Below, piece by piece: positions 43,145-51,643 of a stretch of 64,000 bases of DNA (its first letter is position 1; each line of letters begins with the position of its first letter). Both the position numbers and the translations under genes were made by a program. Source of the DNA: an uncultured Prevotella sp. (GTDB lineage Bacteria > Bacteroidota > Bacteroidia > Bacteroidales > Bacteroidaceae); the NCBI GenBank assembly GCA_900548585.1, contig URLI01000006.1, positions 1 to 64,000 on the forward strand. Direction: 5' to 3'. The notes under the pieces were generated by a model that was not told the DNA's origin, made no database searches, and was given only the letters and a program-made list of their open reading frames with translations.

Positions 43145-44971
43145 ATGCCACGACTTTCCGATTTCCTTCCCACTACTAAGAAAGAAATGCAACTCCACGG
43201 ATGGGATGTCGCAGACGTGATACTGTTCTCCGGCGACGCATACATAGACCACCCTTCGTTCGGGGTGGCTGTGATAGGGCGCGTGCTGCAGAGCAAAGGC
43301 TACCGCGTGGCCATCGTCCCGCAGCCTGACTGGCACGGAGACTTCCGCGACTTCAAGAAACTGGGGCGGCCACGGCTGTTCTTCGGCATATCGCCGGGAT
43401 GCATGGACTCGATGGTGAACAAATACACTGCCAACAAAAGGCTGCGGTCTGAAGACGCATACAGTCCCGACGGACGGCACGACTGCCGGCCAGAATATCC
43501 GACGGTGGTATATACCAAAATCCTGAAAGAACTGTACCCCGGAGTGCCGGTCATACTCGGAGGGATTGAGGCATCACTGAGGAGACTGACACACTACGAC
43601 TACTGGCAGGACCGGCTGCGACGCTGCATACTGTGCGACAGCGGCGCCGACCTCCTGAGTTATGGCATGGGGGAAAAGACCATCGTGCGCATTGCGGAGG
43701 AAATTGAGGCTGGAAAGCACGTCAGCGAACTGCGCGACCTGCCGCAGACTGTGTTCATCGCAAGGAAAGAGGAAATACCCGGAGGCATAAACAGCGATGA
43801 CATAGTGCTGCACTCACACGAGGAATGCCTGCAAAACAAAAAGGCGGAGGCCGAGAACTACATGCACATAGAGGAGGAATCCAACAAAATGCACGCGCAG
43901 AGGCTGATCCAGAAGGTTGGAAACCTGTATGCCGTGGTGAACCCGCCGTACCCGCCTATGACGACCGAGGAGCTCGACGCATCGTTCGACCTGCCCTACA
44001 CTCGCCTGCCACACCCAAAATACAAGAACAAGCGAATACCGGCATACGAGATGATAAAGCACTCCGTCAACCTCCACAGAGGTTGTTTCGGTGGCTGCGC
44101 GTTCTGCACCATATCGGCACATCAGGGCAAATTCGTCGTGTGCCGCTCGAAAGAGAGCGTTATGAAAGAGGTGGAGGAGGTTGTGAAATTGCCTGACTTC
44201 AAAGGTTATATTTCCGACCTTGGCGGTCCATCAGCCAATATGTATGGTATGCACGGACGCAACCTGAAAGCATGTGAGAAATGCAAGCGTCCTTCATGTA
44301 TCCACCCTGCCGTATGCGCCAACCTTGACACAAACCACTCGCGGCTGCTCGACATATACCATGCCGTTGACGCCGTGCCGCAGGTGAAGAAAAGTTTCAT
44401 CAGCAGCGGGGTGCGCTACGACCTGCTGCTGCACAAGTCAAAGGACGAGAAGACGAACGAAGCGGCGCGGCAATACACACACGAACTGATTTGCAAACAC
44501 GTCAGCGGACGCCTTAAGGTGGCGCCGGAACACACGTCCGACGATGTCCTGCGACTTATGCGCAAACCAAGTTTCAAACTGTTCGACCAGTTCAAGCGCG
44601 TGTTCGACAGGATAAACCGCGAGGAGAACCTGCGGCAACAGTTAATACCTTATTTCATAAGCTCGCACCCAGGATGCCGCGAGGAACACATGGCTGAACT
44701 CGCAGTTATGACCAAGAAACTGAATTTCCACCTCGAACAAGTGCAGGACTTCACCCCCACCCCCATGACAATAGCCACCGAGACATGGTACACTGGCTAC
44801 GACCCATACACCCTCGAAAAAGTATTCAGCGCCAAGACACCAAGGGAGAAACTCGCACAGCGGCAGTTCTTCTTCTGGTACAAGCCAGGGGAGAGGAGGA
44901 ACATCGAGAGGGAACTGCGCCGCATCGGAAGACAAGACCTCGTGAAAGAACTGTATTCAAAAAAACACTGA
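43145..44971 (+). CDS. YgiQ-family radical SAM protein
   Basis: 608 aa. N-terminal cobalamin-binding-like UPF0313 domain (GISPGCMDSMVNKYTANKR; LGGIEASLRR) and a radical SAM core with C314, C318 and C321 in HRGCFGGCAFC binding the 4Fe-4S cluster. GGPSANMYG, and GCREEHM near the end, are also characteristic. The exact reaction is unknown; the family is presumed to act on a macromolecule or metabolite via 5'-deoxyadenosyl radical. Recognition of the family is secure. Confidence 0.93.
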   Translation: MPRLSDFLPTTKKEMQLHGWDVADVILFSGDAYIDHPSFGVAVIGRVLQSKGYRVAIVPQPDWHGDFRDFKKLGRPRLFFGISPGCMDSMVNKYTANKRLRSEDAYSPDGRHDCRPEYPTVVYTKILKELYPGVPVILGGIEASLRRLTHYDYWQDRLRRCILCDSGADLLSYGMGEKTIVRIAEEIEAGKHVSELRDLPQTVFIARKEEIPGGINSDDIVLHSHEECLQNKKAEAENYMHIEEESNKMHAQRLIQKVGNLYAVVNPPYPPMTTEELDASFDLPYTRLPHPKYKNKRIPAYEMIKHSVNLHRGCFGGCAFCTISAHQGKFVVCRSKESVMKEVEEVVKLPDFKGYISDLGGPSANMYGMHGRNLKACEKCKRPSCIHPAVCANLDTNHSRLLDIYHAVDAVPQVKKSFISSGVRYDLLLHKSKDEKTNEAARQYTHELICKHVSGRLKVAPEHTSDDVLRLMRKPSFKLFDQFKRVFDRINREENLRQQLIPYFISSHPGCREEHMAELAVMTKKLNFHLEQVQDFTPTPMTIATETWYTGYDPYTLEKVFSAKTPREKLAQRQFFFWYKPGERRNIERELRRIGRQDLVKELYSKKH

Positions 44972-44981
44972 CCATTGGAAT

Positions 44982-45013
44982 ATTGCGTAAGTGGAAAAAA
45001 AGATGTAACTTTG
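44982..45013 (+). promoter_or_regulatory. Promoter of the ABC-F gene
   Basis: -33 ATTG (44982-44985), 20-nt spacer, -7 TAACTTTG (45006-45013). Leader about 25 nt. Confidence 0.7.
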
Positions 45014-45044
45014 CAGCCGAAAATAAAAAATAAGGTATTAAGGA

Positions 45045-46655
45045 ATGATAACTCTTTCGAACATTGCAATACAATTCGGCAAGCGAGTGCTGTACAAGGA
45101 TGTAAACATAAAGTTCACCAACGGCAACATATACGGTGTAATAGGAGCCAACGGAGCTGGGAAATCGACATTGCTTAAAGTAATCAGCGGAGAACTCGAG
45201 CCAAACAAGGGAAGTGTGGAACTCGGACATGGGGAACGTCTCAGCGTGCTTGACCAGGATCACTTCAAATATGACACCTACAACGTGATGGACACTGTGC
45301 TGATGGGGCATCAGCCACTGTGGGAAAACATCAAGGAACGCGAACGAATATACAACAAAACGGACATGTCCGAGGAAGACGGAAACCGGGCCGCCGAACT
45401 TGAGGAGCAATTCGCCGAGATGGACGGGTGGAACGCCGAGAGCGATGCCGCACAACTGCTGCAGAACCTCGGTGTGAAAGAGCCTAAGCACCAGAAAATG
45501 ATGTCGGAACTGTCAAACAACGAGAAAGTGCGCGTTATGCTGGCAAAGGCATTGTTCGGACACCCTGACAACCTTCTGCTCGACGAGCCTACCAACGACC
45601 TCGACCTCGACACGGTGCAGTGGCTCGAGGAATACCTAAGCAACGTTGAACAGACGGTGCTCGTGGTGAGCCACGACCGCCACTTCCTCGATGCCGTGTC
45701 AACACAGACCGTTGACATAGACTTCGGAAAGGTGACAGTGTTCTCAGGAAACTACTCGTTCTGGTACGAGTCGTCACAACTCGCGCTGCGCCAGGCACAA
45801 AACCAGAGACAGAAAGCAGAGGAGAAACGCAAGGAACTGGAAGAGTTCATACGACGCTTCTCGGCAAACGTGGCAAAGAGCAAACAGACAACGAGCCGCA
45901 AGAAAATGCTCGAGAAACTTAACATCGAGGAAATCCGCCCGTCAAGCCGCAAATATCCCGGAATAATTTTCCAGATGGAACGCGAGCCTGGAAACCAGAT
46001 ACTGGAGGTGCAAGACCTGAAGGCTGTGGATACCGACGGAACGGTGCTTTTCGACAAAGTCAACTTCAACATCGAGAAGGGAGAGAAAGTGGTGTTCCTG
46101 TCACACAACCCGAAAGCCATGACGGCTCTGTTCGAGATAATCAACGGCAACCGAGAGGCCGACAACGGTACATACAAATGGGGTGTTACGATAACTACGG
46201 CATACCTGCCGCTCGACAACACCGAATTTTTCAAAAGCGAACTTAACCTCGTTGACTGGCTGTCGCAATACGGCACGGGCAACGAGGTTATGATGAAGGG
46301 ATATCTCGGCAGGATGCTGTTCAAGCAGGAAGAGGTGGAAAAAAAGGTCAGCGTGCTGTCCGGAGGAGAGAAGATGAGATGCATGATAGCGAGGATGCAA
46401 CTGAAAAATGCGAACTGCCTAATTCTCGACACGCCAACAAACCACCTCGACCTCGAGTCGATACAGGCTTTCAACAACAACCTCATGCAGTTCAAGGGCA
46501 ACATCTTGTTCGCAAGCCACGACCATGAATTCATAAACACCGTGGCCAACAGGATCATCGAACTGACACCGCACGGAACGATAGACAAACTAACCACCTA
46601 CGACGACTATATCTACGACGAGCAGATAAAAGCACAGAGGGAGAAAATGTACTGA
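45045..46655 (+). CDS. ABC-F ribosome-associated ATPase, YbiT/YkpA-like, with one decayed ATP site
   Basis: 536 aa, two nucleotide-binding domains joined by a charged helical linker (about 240-295). NBD1 has Walker A GANGAGKS (34-41) and DEPTNDLD with Glu181. NBD2 has LSHNPKAMTA (352-361) where Walker A should be and DTPTNHLD, Thr463 replacing catalytic Glu. The signature of NBD1 is LSNNEK; that of NBD2 is the normal LSGGEK. Because each site pairs the Walkers of one domain with the signature of the other, one site is intact and the other wholly degenerate. No transmembrane domains. It likely acts on ribosomes. Confidence 0.93.
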   Translation: MITLSNIAIQFGKRVLYKDVNIKFTNGNIYGVIGANGAGKSTLLKVISGELEPNKGSVELGHGERLSVLDQDHFKYDTYNVMDTVLMGHQPLWENIKERERIYNKTDMSEEDGNRAAELEEQFAEMDGWNAESDAAQLLQNLGVKEPKHQKMMSELSNNEKVRVMLAKALFGHPDNLLLDEPTNDLDLDTVQWLEEYLSNVEQTVLVVSHDRHFLDAVSTQTVDIDFGKVTVFSGNYSFWYESSQLALRQAQNQRQKAEEKRKELEEFIRRFSANVAKSKQTTSRKKMLEKLNIEEIRPSSRKYPGIIFQMEREPGNQILEVQDLKAVDTDGTVLFDKVNFNIEKGEKVVFLSHNPKAMTALFEIINGNREADNGTYKWGVTITTAYLPLDNTEFFKSELNLVDWLSQYGTGNEVMMKGYLGRMLFKQEEVEKKVSVLSGGEKMRCMIARMQLKNANCLILDTPTNHLDLESIQAFNNNLMQFKGNILFASHDHEFINTVANRIIELTPHGTIDKLTTYDDYIYDEQIKAQREKMY

Positions 46656-46662
46656 CAACAAA

Positions 46663-46680
46663 TTGGCACATTATTTGCAA
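46663..46680 (+). promoter_or_regulatory. Sigma-54-type (-24/-12) promoter of grpE-dnaJ
   Basis: TTGGCACATTATTTGCAA fits the sigma-54 consensus TTGGCACG-N4-TTGCA with a single change; GG (46665-46666) and GC (46677-46678) are exactly 10 nt apart. The start is predicted near 46690. No TTTG-N19-20-TAnnTTTG promoter is evident in the same gap. Confidence 0.7.
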
Positions 46681-46689
46681 TACATGCTT

Positions 46690-46729
46690 ATGACACCTTG
46701 CCGCAGGACTAATGTGGCAAGCGTGTCAT
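46690..46729 (+). other. Hairpin at the predicted 5' end of the grpE-dnaJ transcript
   Basis: ATGACACCTTGCC (46690-46702) pairs with GGCAAGCGTGTCAT (46716-46729): 13 bp with one bulged C, 13-nt loop. It starts at the position expected for +1 of the sigma-54-type promoter. There is no good U-tract after it, so a terminator for the ABC-F gene is a weaker reading than an mRNA leader element. Confidence 0.6.
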
Positions 46730-46764
46730 ACGCTTTATATTAACGAAACAATATCATCAGGACA

Positions 46765-47373
46765 ATGGATAAGGACAAAAAGAAATTAGGAACAGAGAAC
46801 GGGGAGCAGGAAGACGACTCCATGAATGAGGCATGCGGGCAGCCAATGGAAGACGAAACGGGGAACGATACCAAGGGAACACCCGACGGTGAAACTGCCG
46901 GGGAGGAGTGCTGCGATGAAAAATCACCGCTCGACAAGGCTATCGACGAGATAAAGGAACTGAAGGAACAAATGCTATACAAGGCCGCAGAGTTCGACAA
47001 TTTCAGGCGCAGGACGATAAAGGAGAAGGCCGAGTTAATCCTAAACGGCTCCGAAAAGGCAGTAATGGCGGTGCTGCCTGTCATTGACGACATGGAGAGA
47101 GCCATCGAAAACGGAAAGAATACCGATGACCCACAGGTGCTGAGAGAGGGAATGGAACTGATTTACCAGAAGTTCATAAAGTCGCTCGCAAGCCTCGGTG
47201 TACAGAAAATCGAGACTGACGATGCCGATTTCGACGTTGACTACCACGAGGCAATCGCAATGGTGCCGGGGATGGGCGACGACAAGAAAGGAAAGGTGCT
47301 CGACTGCGTGCTGACAGGATATAAGCTTAATGACAAAGTGATAAGACATGCCAAAGTGGCAGTAGGACAATAA
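46765..47373 (+). CDS. grpE: Nucleotide exchange factor GrpE
   Basis: 202 aa. An acidic disordered N-terminus (about 1-65, many Glu/Asp/Gly) precedes the long dimerising helix (KAIDEIKELKEQMLYKAAEFDNFRRRT) and a C-terminal beta domain ending RHAKVAVGQ. Releases ADP from DnaK. dnaJ follows 12 nt later; dnaK is not in the window. The sigma-54-type promoter upstream suggests stress or growth-state control. Confidence 0.96.
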   Translation: MDKDKKKLGTENGEQEDDSMNEACGQPMEDETGNDTKGTPDGETAGEECCDEKSPLDKAIDEIKELKEQMLYKAAEFDNFRRRTIKEKAELILNGSEKAVMAVLPVIDDMERAIENGKNTDDPQVLREGMELIYQKFIKSLASLGVQKIETDDADFDVDYHEAIAMVPGMGDDKKGKVLDCVLTGYKLNDKVIRHAKVAVGQ

Positions 47374-47385
47374 ACAGCATTACTC

Positions 47386-48558
47386 ATGGCAAAGAGAGAC
47401 TATTATGAGGTGCTTGGCGTAGACAAGAAAGCATCAGAGGACGAGATAAAAAAGGCATACCGCAGGATTGCCATAAAATATCACCCGGACCGCAACCCGG
47501 GCGACAAACAGGCAGAGGAGAAATTCAAGGAGGCTGCCGAGGCCTACGACGTACTGCACGACCCCAAGAAACGCCAGCAGTACGACCAGTTCGGCTTCAA
47601 CGGACCGGCAGGCATGGGAGGCTTCGAGGGGTTCGGTTCAGGAGGCGGTTTCTCAATGGACGACATATTCTCAATGTTCGGCGACGTATTCGGCGGACAT
47701 GGGGGATTCGGTGGCTTCAGCGGCTTCGGGAGCGGAAGGGAATACCGCCAGCCGGCAAAGCACAGGGGCAGCGACCTGCGGCTCAAGGTGCGCCTGTCGC
47801 TTCAGGAAGTGGCAACGGGTGTCACCAAGAAGTTCAAGGTGAAGAAAGACGTTACATGTCCGCACTGCCACGGCTCCGGGGCAGAGAACGGCAGCGGCAG
47901 TGAGACATGCCCCACATGCCACGGCTCTGGCATGGAAGTGCGGACACAGCAGAGCATATTCGGTGTCATGCAGACGCAGACCGTGTGCCACACCTGTGGA
48001 GGCGAGGGAAAAGTTATAAAAGACAAGTGCCGGAAATGCGGAGGCTCGGGAGTCGTCAAGGGTGAAGAGGTCGTGGAAATATCAATCCCCGCAGGAGTAG
48101 CCGAGGGAATGGTTGTCAACGTGCCGAACAAGGGCAATGCCGGCAGGCGGAACGGAATAGCCGGCAACATACAGGTGCTGATAACCGAAGAGCAGAACGA
48201 CACGTTTGTAAGGGACGGAAACGACCTGATTTACAACCTGCTGCTTGACTTCCCTACTGCTGCAATGGGCGGAAACGTGGATATACCGACCATAGACGGC
48301 TCGAAAGTGAAGATAAAGATTGAACCAGGCACACAGCCCGGAAAGACACTGCGGCTGAGGGGCAAGGGGCTGCCGGCCGTAAGTGGATATGGCAGCGGAA
48401 TGGGCGACATTGTGGTGAATATAAGCGTGTATGTGCCTAAGACACTGACACGCGACGAGAAGGAAATGCTCGAGAAAATGCAAGGCAGCGACAACTTCAA
48501 GGGAGACAGTTCCACAAAGAAAAGCATATTCGAGAAATTCAGGAACTACTTCTCCTGA
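47386..48558 (+). CDS. dnaJ: Chaperone DnaJ
   Basis: 390 aa, type I. J domain (5-70) with HPD in YHPDRNPG, G/F-rich linker (about 75-128), zinc domain with four CxxCxGxG motifs (CPHCHGSG, CPTCHGSG, CHTCGGEG, CRKCGGSG) and C-terminal substrate-binding domain. Stimulates DnaK ATPase. Co-transcribed with grpE. Confidence 0.98.
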   Translation: MAKRDYYEVLGVDKKASEDEIKKAYRRIAIKYHPDRNPGDKQAEEKFKEAAEAYDVLHDPKKRQQYDQFGFNGPAGMGGFEGFGSGGGFSMDDIFSMFGDVFGGHGGFGGFSGFGSGREYRQPAKHRGSDLRLKVRLSLQEVATGVTKKFKVKKDVTCPHCHGSGAENGSGSETCPTCHGSGMEVRTQQSIFGVMQTQTVCHTCGGEGKVIKDKCRKCGGSGVVKGEEVVEISIPAGVAEGMVVNVPNKGNAGRRNGIAGNIQVLITEEQNDTFVRDGNDLIYNLLLDFPTAAMGGNVDIPTIDGSKVKIKIEPGTQPGKTLRLRGKGLPAVSGYGSGMGDIVVNISVYVPKTLTRDEKEMLEKMQGSDNFKGDSSTKKSIFEKFRNYFS

Positions 48559-48648
48559 TTTTTCGTTTTGCCAAAGCGGCATCCGAAAAATGCAAAACCA
48601 CAGTTCTGCCGATTGCATACAAGACAGCAATTAAAGCGGAATTGCAAT

Positions 48649-48736
48649 GCAAAATCGGCGAATTTGCAGACCAAAAACGGCGAGTTTGCAGACCAAAATC
48701 GGCGAGTTTGCAGACCAAAATCGGCGAATTTGCAAG
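48649..48736 (+). repeat. 22-bp tandem repeat array B (four units)
   Basis: Units of exactly 22 bp start at 48649, 48671, 48693 and 48715; each contains CAAA(A)(T/A)CGGCGA(A/G)TTTGCA. It has the same period, unit count and CGGCG core as arrays A and C, with different flanking bases. A degenerate unit may precede it (about 48628-48648). It lies 75 bp before the folC start. Confidence 0.9.
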
Positions 48737-48810
48737 CTGGCAAAATATTAAAAGGAAGGCAACAGGACATTAAATGCGAGCCAGATGGGCACAAACAGCA
48801 ATACAATATT

Positions 48811-50034
48811 ATGACATACGAGGAAACTGTGCAGTACCTGTACGACTCGGTACCAATGTTCCAGAACGTCGGTGCCGCAGGATACAAGGAGGGACTGCAA
48901 AACACTATGACGCTCGACGAGCATTTCGGACACCCACACCGCATGTTCCGGACAATACACATTGCCGGAACAAACGGGAAGGGGTCATGCTCGCACACTA
49001 TAGCGGCAATGCTGCAGTGCGAAGGCTACAAGGTGGGGCTGTACACATCACCTCACCTCGTGGACTTCCGCGAGCGGATACGCATCAACGGGGAGTGCAT
49101 AGGTAAGGAGTATGTAGTCGACTTCGTGGAAAAGGAGCGGGCATTCTTCGAGCCGCTTCACCCGTCATTCTTCGAACTCACCACAGCTCTCGCATTCAAG
49201 TATTTCGCAGACCGGCGCGTTGACATTGCCGTGATTGAGGTTGGAATGGGCGGACGGCTCGACTGCACAAACATCATAATTCCTGAACTGAGCATAATAA
49301 CCAACATATCGCTCGACCACACGCAGTTTCTCGGTGACACGACGGCAAAGATTGCCAAGGAGAAGTCCGGGATAATAAAACGCGGCACGCCAGTTATAAT
49401 CGGCGAGGCAGACAACCAGACGAGACCTGTGTTCGATGCCGTGGCAAAAGAGAAAGGCGCGCCCATAACATACGCCGAGGAGGGCAGCTATGATGAATTC
49501 GACGACATTGAGTTTGAGCTGAAAGGCGGTTACCAGAACAAGAACCGCACGACTATACTCTGTGCCGCACGGCAACTCGGCATACCGCGCGCGTCAATAG
49601 CAAAAGGCATGGCAACTGTGTGCGAGGCGACCGGACTGAAAGGAAGGTGGCAGACGCTCGGCACCGAGCCGCTCGTGATATGCGACACGGGACACAACGC
49701 AGGGGGGTGGGAATATCTCGCCAAGCAGATACGGCAGGTGAAGTGCGGCACACTGCGCATAGTGTTCGGGATGGTTGACGACAAAGACATTGACACCGTA
49801 ATGGCAATGCTACCGGAAAACGCCACCTACTACTGGACACAGGCATCAACGAAACGCGCCGTGAACTGCCGCGACATAATGGACAAAGGAAAGAGGTTGA
49901 ATCTCGAAGGAACGCCCTACCCCAACGTTGACGCTGCCTACCGGGCAGCACTGGAAGAAGCGTCCCCTGCGGATTTCATCTTCGTTGGAGGCAGCAGTTA
50001 CGTCGTTGCCGACCTGTTGTCTGGAGAAATTTAA
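48811..50034 (+). CDS. folC: Bifunctional folylpolyglutamate synthase/dihydrofolate synthase
   Basis: 407 aa from the ATG at 48811 (MTYEETVQYLYDSVPMFQNVG). Mur-ligase fold with the P-loop HIAGTNGKGSC (about 49-59), YTSPHLVDFRERI and SLDHTQFLGDT. Adds glutamates to folates and makes dihydrofolate from dihydropteroate. A longer in-frame ORF reaches back to 48568 but its first 81 codons are read from the repeat array and spacer, so it is rejected. Ends at a strong terminator. Confidence 0.95.
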   Translation: MTYEETVQYLYDSVPMFQNVGAAGYKEGLQNTMTLDEHFGHPHRMFRTIHIAGTNGKGSCSHTIAAMLQCEGYKVGLYTSPHLVDFRERIRINGECIGKEYVVDFVEKERAFFEPLHPSFFELTTALAFKYFADRRVDIAVIEVGMGGRLDCTNIIIPELSIITNISLDHTQFLGDTTAKIAKEKSGIIKRGTPVIIGEADNQTRPVFDAVAKEKGAPITYAEEGSYDEFDDIEFELKGGYQNKNRTTILCAARQLGIPRASIAKGMATVCEATGLKGRWQTLGTEPLVICDTGHNAGGWEYLAKQIRQVKCGTLRIVFGMVDDKDIDTVMAMLPENATYYWTQASTKRAVNCRDIMDKGKRLNLEGTPYPNVDAAYRAALEEASPADFIFVGGSSYVVADLLSGEI

Positions 50035-50052
50035 TGCATGACACCAAAATAT

Positions 50053-50091
50053 AAATGATGGCGAATGCCAGAAGGTATGTCGCCATCATTT
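50053..50091 (+). terminator. Rho-independent terminator of folC
   Basis: Perfect 12-bp stem (AAATGATGGCGA / TCGCCATCATTT), 15-nt loop, followed by a run of T. It lies 18 nt after the folC stop. Confidence 0.88.
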
Positions 50092-50116
50092 TTTAACGTA
50101 TTTTTTAATACTTTCT

Positions 50117-50148
50117 ATTGTAATTCTCAACTTTTTTTGCTTACTTTG
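50117..50148 (+). promoter_or_regulatory. Promoter of galM
   Basis: -33 ATTG (50117-50120), 20-nt spacer, -7 TTACTTTG (50141-50148; one mismatch to TAnnTTTG). Leader about 30 nt. Confidence 0.55.
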
Positions 50149-50183
50149 CAAATAAGTTTACTAACCATCAAATTATTGAAGTG

Positions 50184-51272
50184 ATGAAGAAAGACGAGAC
50201 ACAATCATTGTGTGGCCTGAAACGCTCAGACTTCCAGACCACGATAAACGGCAAGAACACCGATTTGTATATACTGAAAAACAGCGAGGGCAGTGAAGTA
50301 GCCATAACAAACTACGGAGGCGCCATTGTTGCAGTGATGATGCCAGACAAAGACGGGAACATGGCAAACGTGGTGCACGGATACAGCAACATAGACGAAA
50401 TGAAAGACAGCAAGCAGCCATTCCGCTCAACACTCGTCGGACGGTTTGCCAACCGCATCGGCAAAGGCACATTCCAACTGAACGGCAAGCATTACCAACT
50501 GCCGGTGAACTGCGGAGGCAACATGCTGCACGGGGGGAACGAGGGATTCCACAGACGTGTGTGGGACGCATTCCTGATGAATGACAACACGCTGGTTCTG
50601 AACTACACATCACCCTATCTTGAGGAGGGCTTCACCGGAGAAGTGAAGACAACTGTGGTGTATAGCCTGAGCGACTCAAACGAACTTGCCATCGGGTATA
50701 TGGCAACAACTAACAAAAAGACCATCATAAACCTGACAAACCATGCTTATTTCGCTCTTGATGGAACTGGCGGCACGGAGTCGTCGATAGACAAAATCGA
50801 GTGTGAGATAAATGCCGATTTCTACCTTCCGGTTGACAGCGACCTTCTGCCTACGGGCGAGATACTGAAGGTTGACGGCACGCCTTTCGACTTCCGCAAG
50901 GCAAAACCAATAGGACAGGACATAAATGCCGACAACGAACAGATACGTCGCGGCGGCGGATACGACCACTGCTTCGTACTGAACAAGAAAGAGGAAGGCG
51001 AACTGGCGTTGGCCGCACGCATAAAAGACCCGGGGACAGGACGCACGATGGAGATATATACCACGGAGCCGGGCATGCAGGTTTACAGCGACAACGAGGA
51101 GTGCTGCGGCGATGGAAAGCCATGCGGGACATTCCCACGGCGGTCTGCCATCTGCTTCGAGGCACAGCACTTCCCCGACTCGCCAAACCGCCCATATTTC
51201 CCGTCGGTGGTGCTGCGCCCGGGACAACAGTACAAACAGAAGACAATATACAGGTTCGGGGTGGAAGAATGA
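50184..51272 (+). CDS. galM: Aldose 1-epimerase (mutarotase)
   Basis: 362 aa, start ATG at 50184 (a GTG one codon upstream is less likely). Galactose mutarotase fold: TLVGRFANRIGKGTF, CGGNMLHGGNEGFHRRVWD and the His in LTNHAYFAL; YDHCFVL and the Glu in ICFEAQHFPDSPN give the catalytic pair. No signal peptide, so cytoplasmic. Interconverts sugar anomers. Monocistronic between two terminator-like hairpins. Confidence 0.95.
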   Translation: MKKDETQSLCGLKRSDFQTTINGKNTDLYILKNSEGSEVAITNYGGAIVAVMMPDKDGNMANVVHGYSNIDEMKDSKQPFRSTLVGRFANRIGKGTFQLNGKHYQLPVNCGGNMLHGGNEGFHRRVWDAFLMNDNTLVLNYTSPYLEEGFTGEVKTTVVYSLSDSNELAIGYMATTNKKTIINLTNHAYFALDGTGGTESSIDKIECEINADFYLPVDSDLLPTGEILKVDGTPFDFRKAKPIGQDINADNEQIRRGGGYDHCFVLNKKEEGELALAARIKDPGTGRTMEIYTTEPGMQVYSDNEECCGDGKPCGTFPRRSAICFEAQHFPDSPNRPYFPSVVLRPGQQYKQKTIYRFGVEE

Positions 51273-51324
51273 CGATGACGGGATAGCAAAACGCACAATA
51301 TGCGAGTGCACGCCACAGATAAAA

Positions 51325-51363
51325 ACGGGGACATCACAGCCACAGCAGCAATGATGTCCCCGT
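51325..51363 (+). terminator. Terminator-like hairpin after galM
   Basis: Perfect 12-bp stem (ACGGGGACATCA / TGATGTCCCCGT), 15-nt loop. No T-run follows, so it may be Rho-assisted or a 3' stability element. Confidence 0.6.
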
Positions 51364-51611
51364 CATATACAATGGCGCACGGGCATCCATAGCACCACCC
51401 ATGTATCCCACGCTAAAACACACGCATAAAAGCATTTAACCAAAATAGGTCATTACAACACGGATTTTCCCATTCCGCATTGTCAACCCGTTCTCCCGGC
51501 TGCTTGCAGCCACTTGCCGGATATACATGCGCCATATATGCAAAAGGAGGAAAAAGAGTAAACACAAAAAAAATAAGTCCATAAAAATTACCTTATAAGC
51601 AAGTTTATTGT

Positions 51612-51619
51612 TAACTTTG
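51612..51619 (+). promoter_or_regulatory. -7 promoter box of the AspT-type transporter gene
   Basis: TAACTTTG, full TAnnTTTG match, 24 nt before the ATG. A -33 box is not clear. Confidence 0.6.
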
Positions 51620-51643
51620 CAGACAAATATATTTTAATATTTT

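Larger units (their letters stand above)
51273..51643. other. 371-bp gap after galM
   Basis: Contains a 12-bp hairpin at 51325-51363, a small GGCTGC/GCAGCC hairpin near 51498-51511, and the -7 box of the transporter gene at 51612-51619. The middle has no recognisable gene, RNA family or repeat. Confidence 0.5.

Noticed and set aside
45752..46597. A 281-aa minus-strand reading frame opposite the ABC-F gene
   Set aside because: Ser/Leu/Phe-rich antisense artefact with no recognisable domain.
46690..46729. CIRCE element before grpE
   Set aside because: The arms do not match TTAGCACTC-N9-GAGTGCTAA; only the spacing is vaguely similar.
48568..48810. N-terminal extension of folC
   Set aside because: Residues 1-81 come from the spacer and repeat array; conserved FolC N-terminus begins at 48811.
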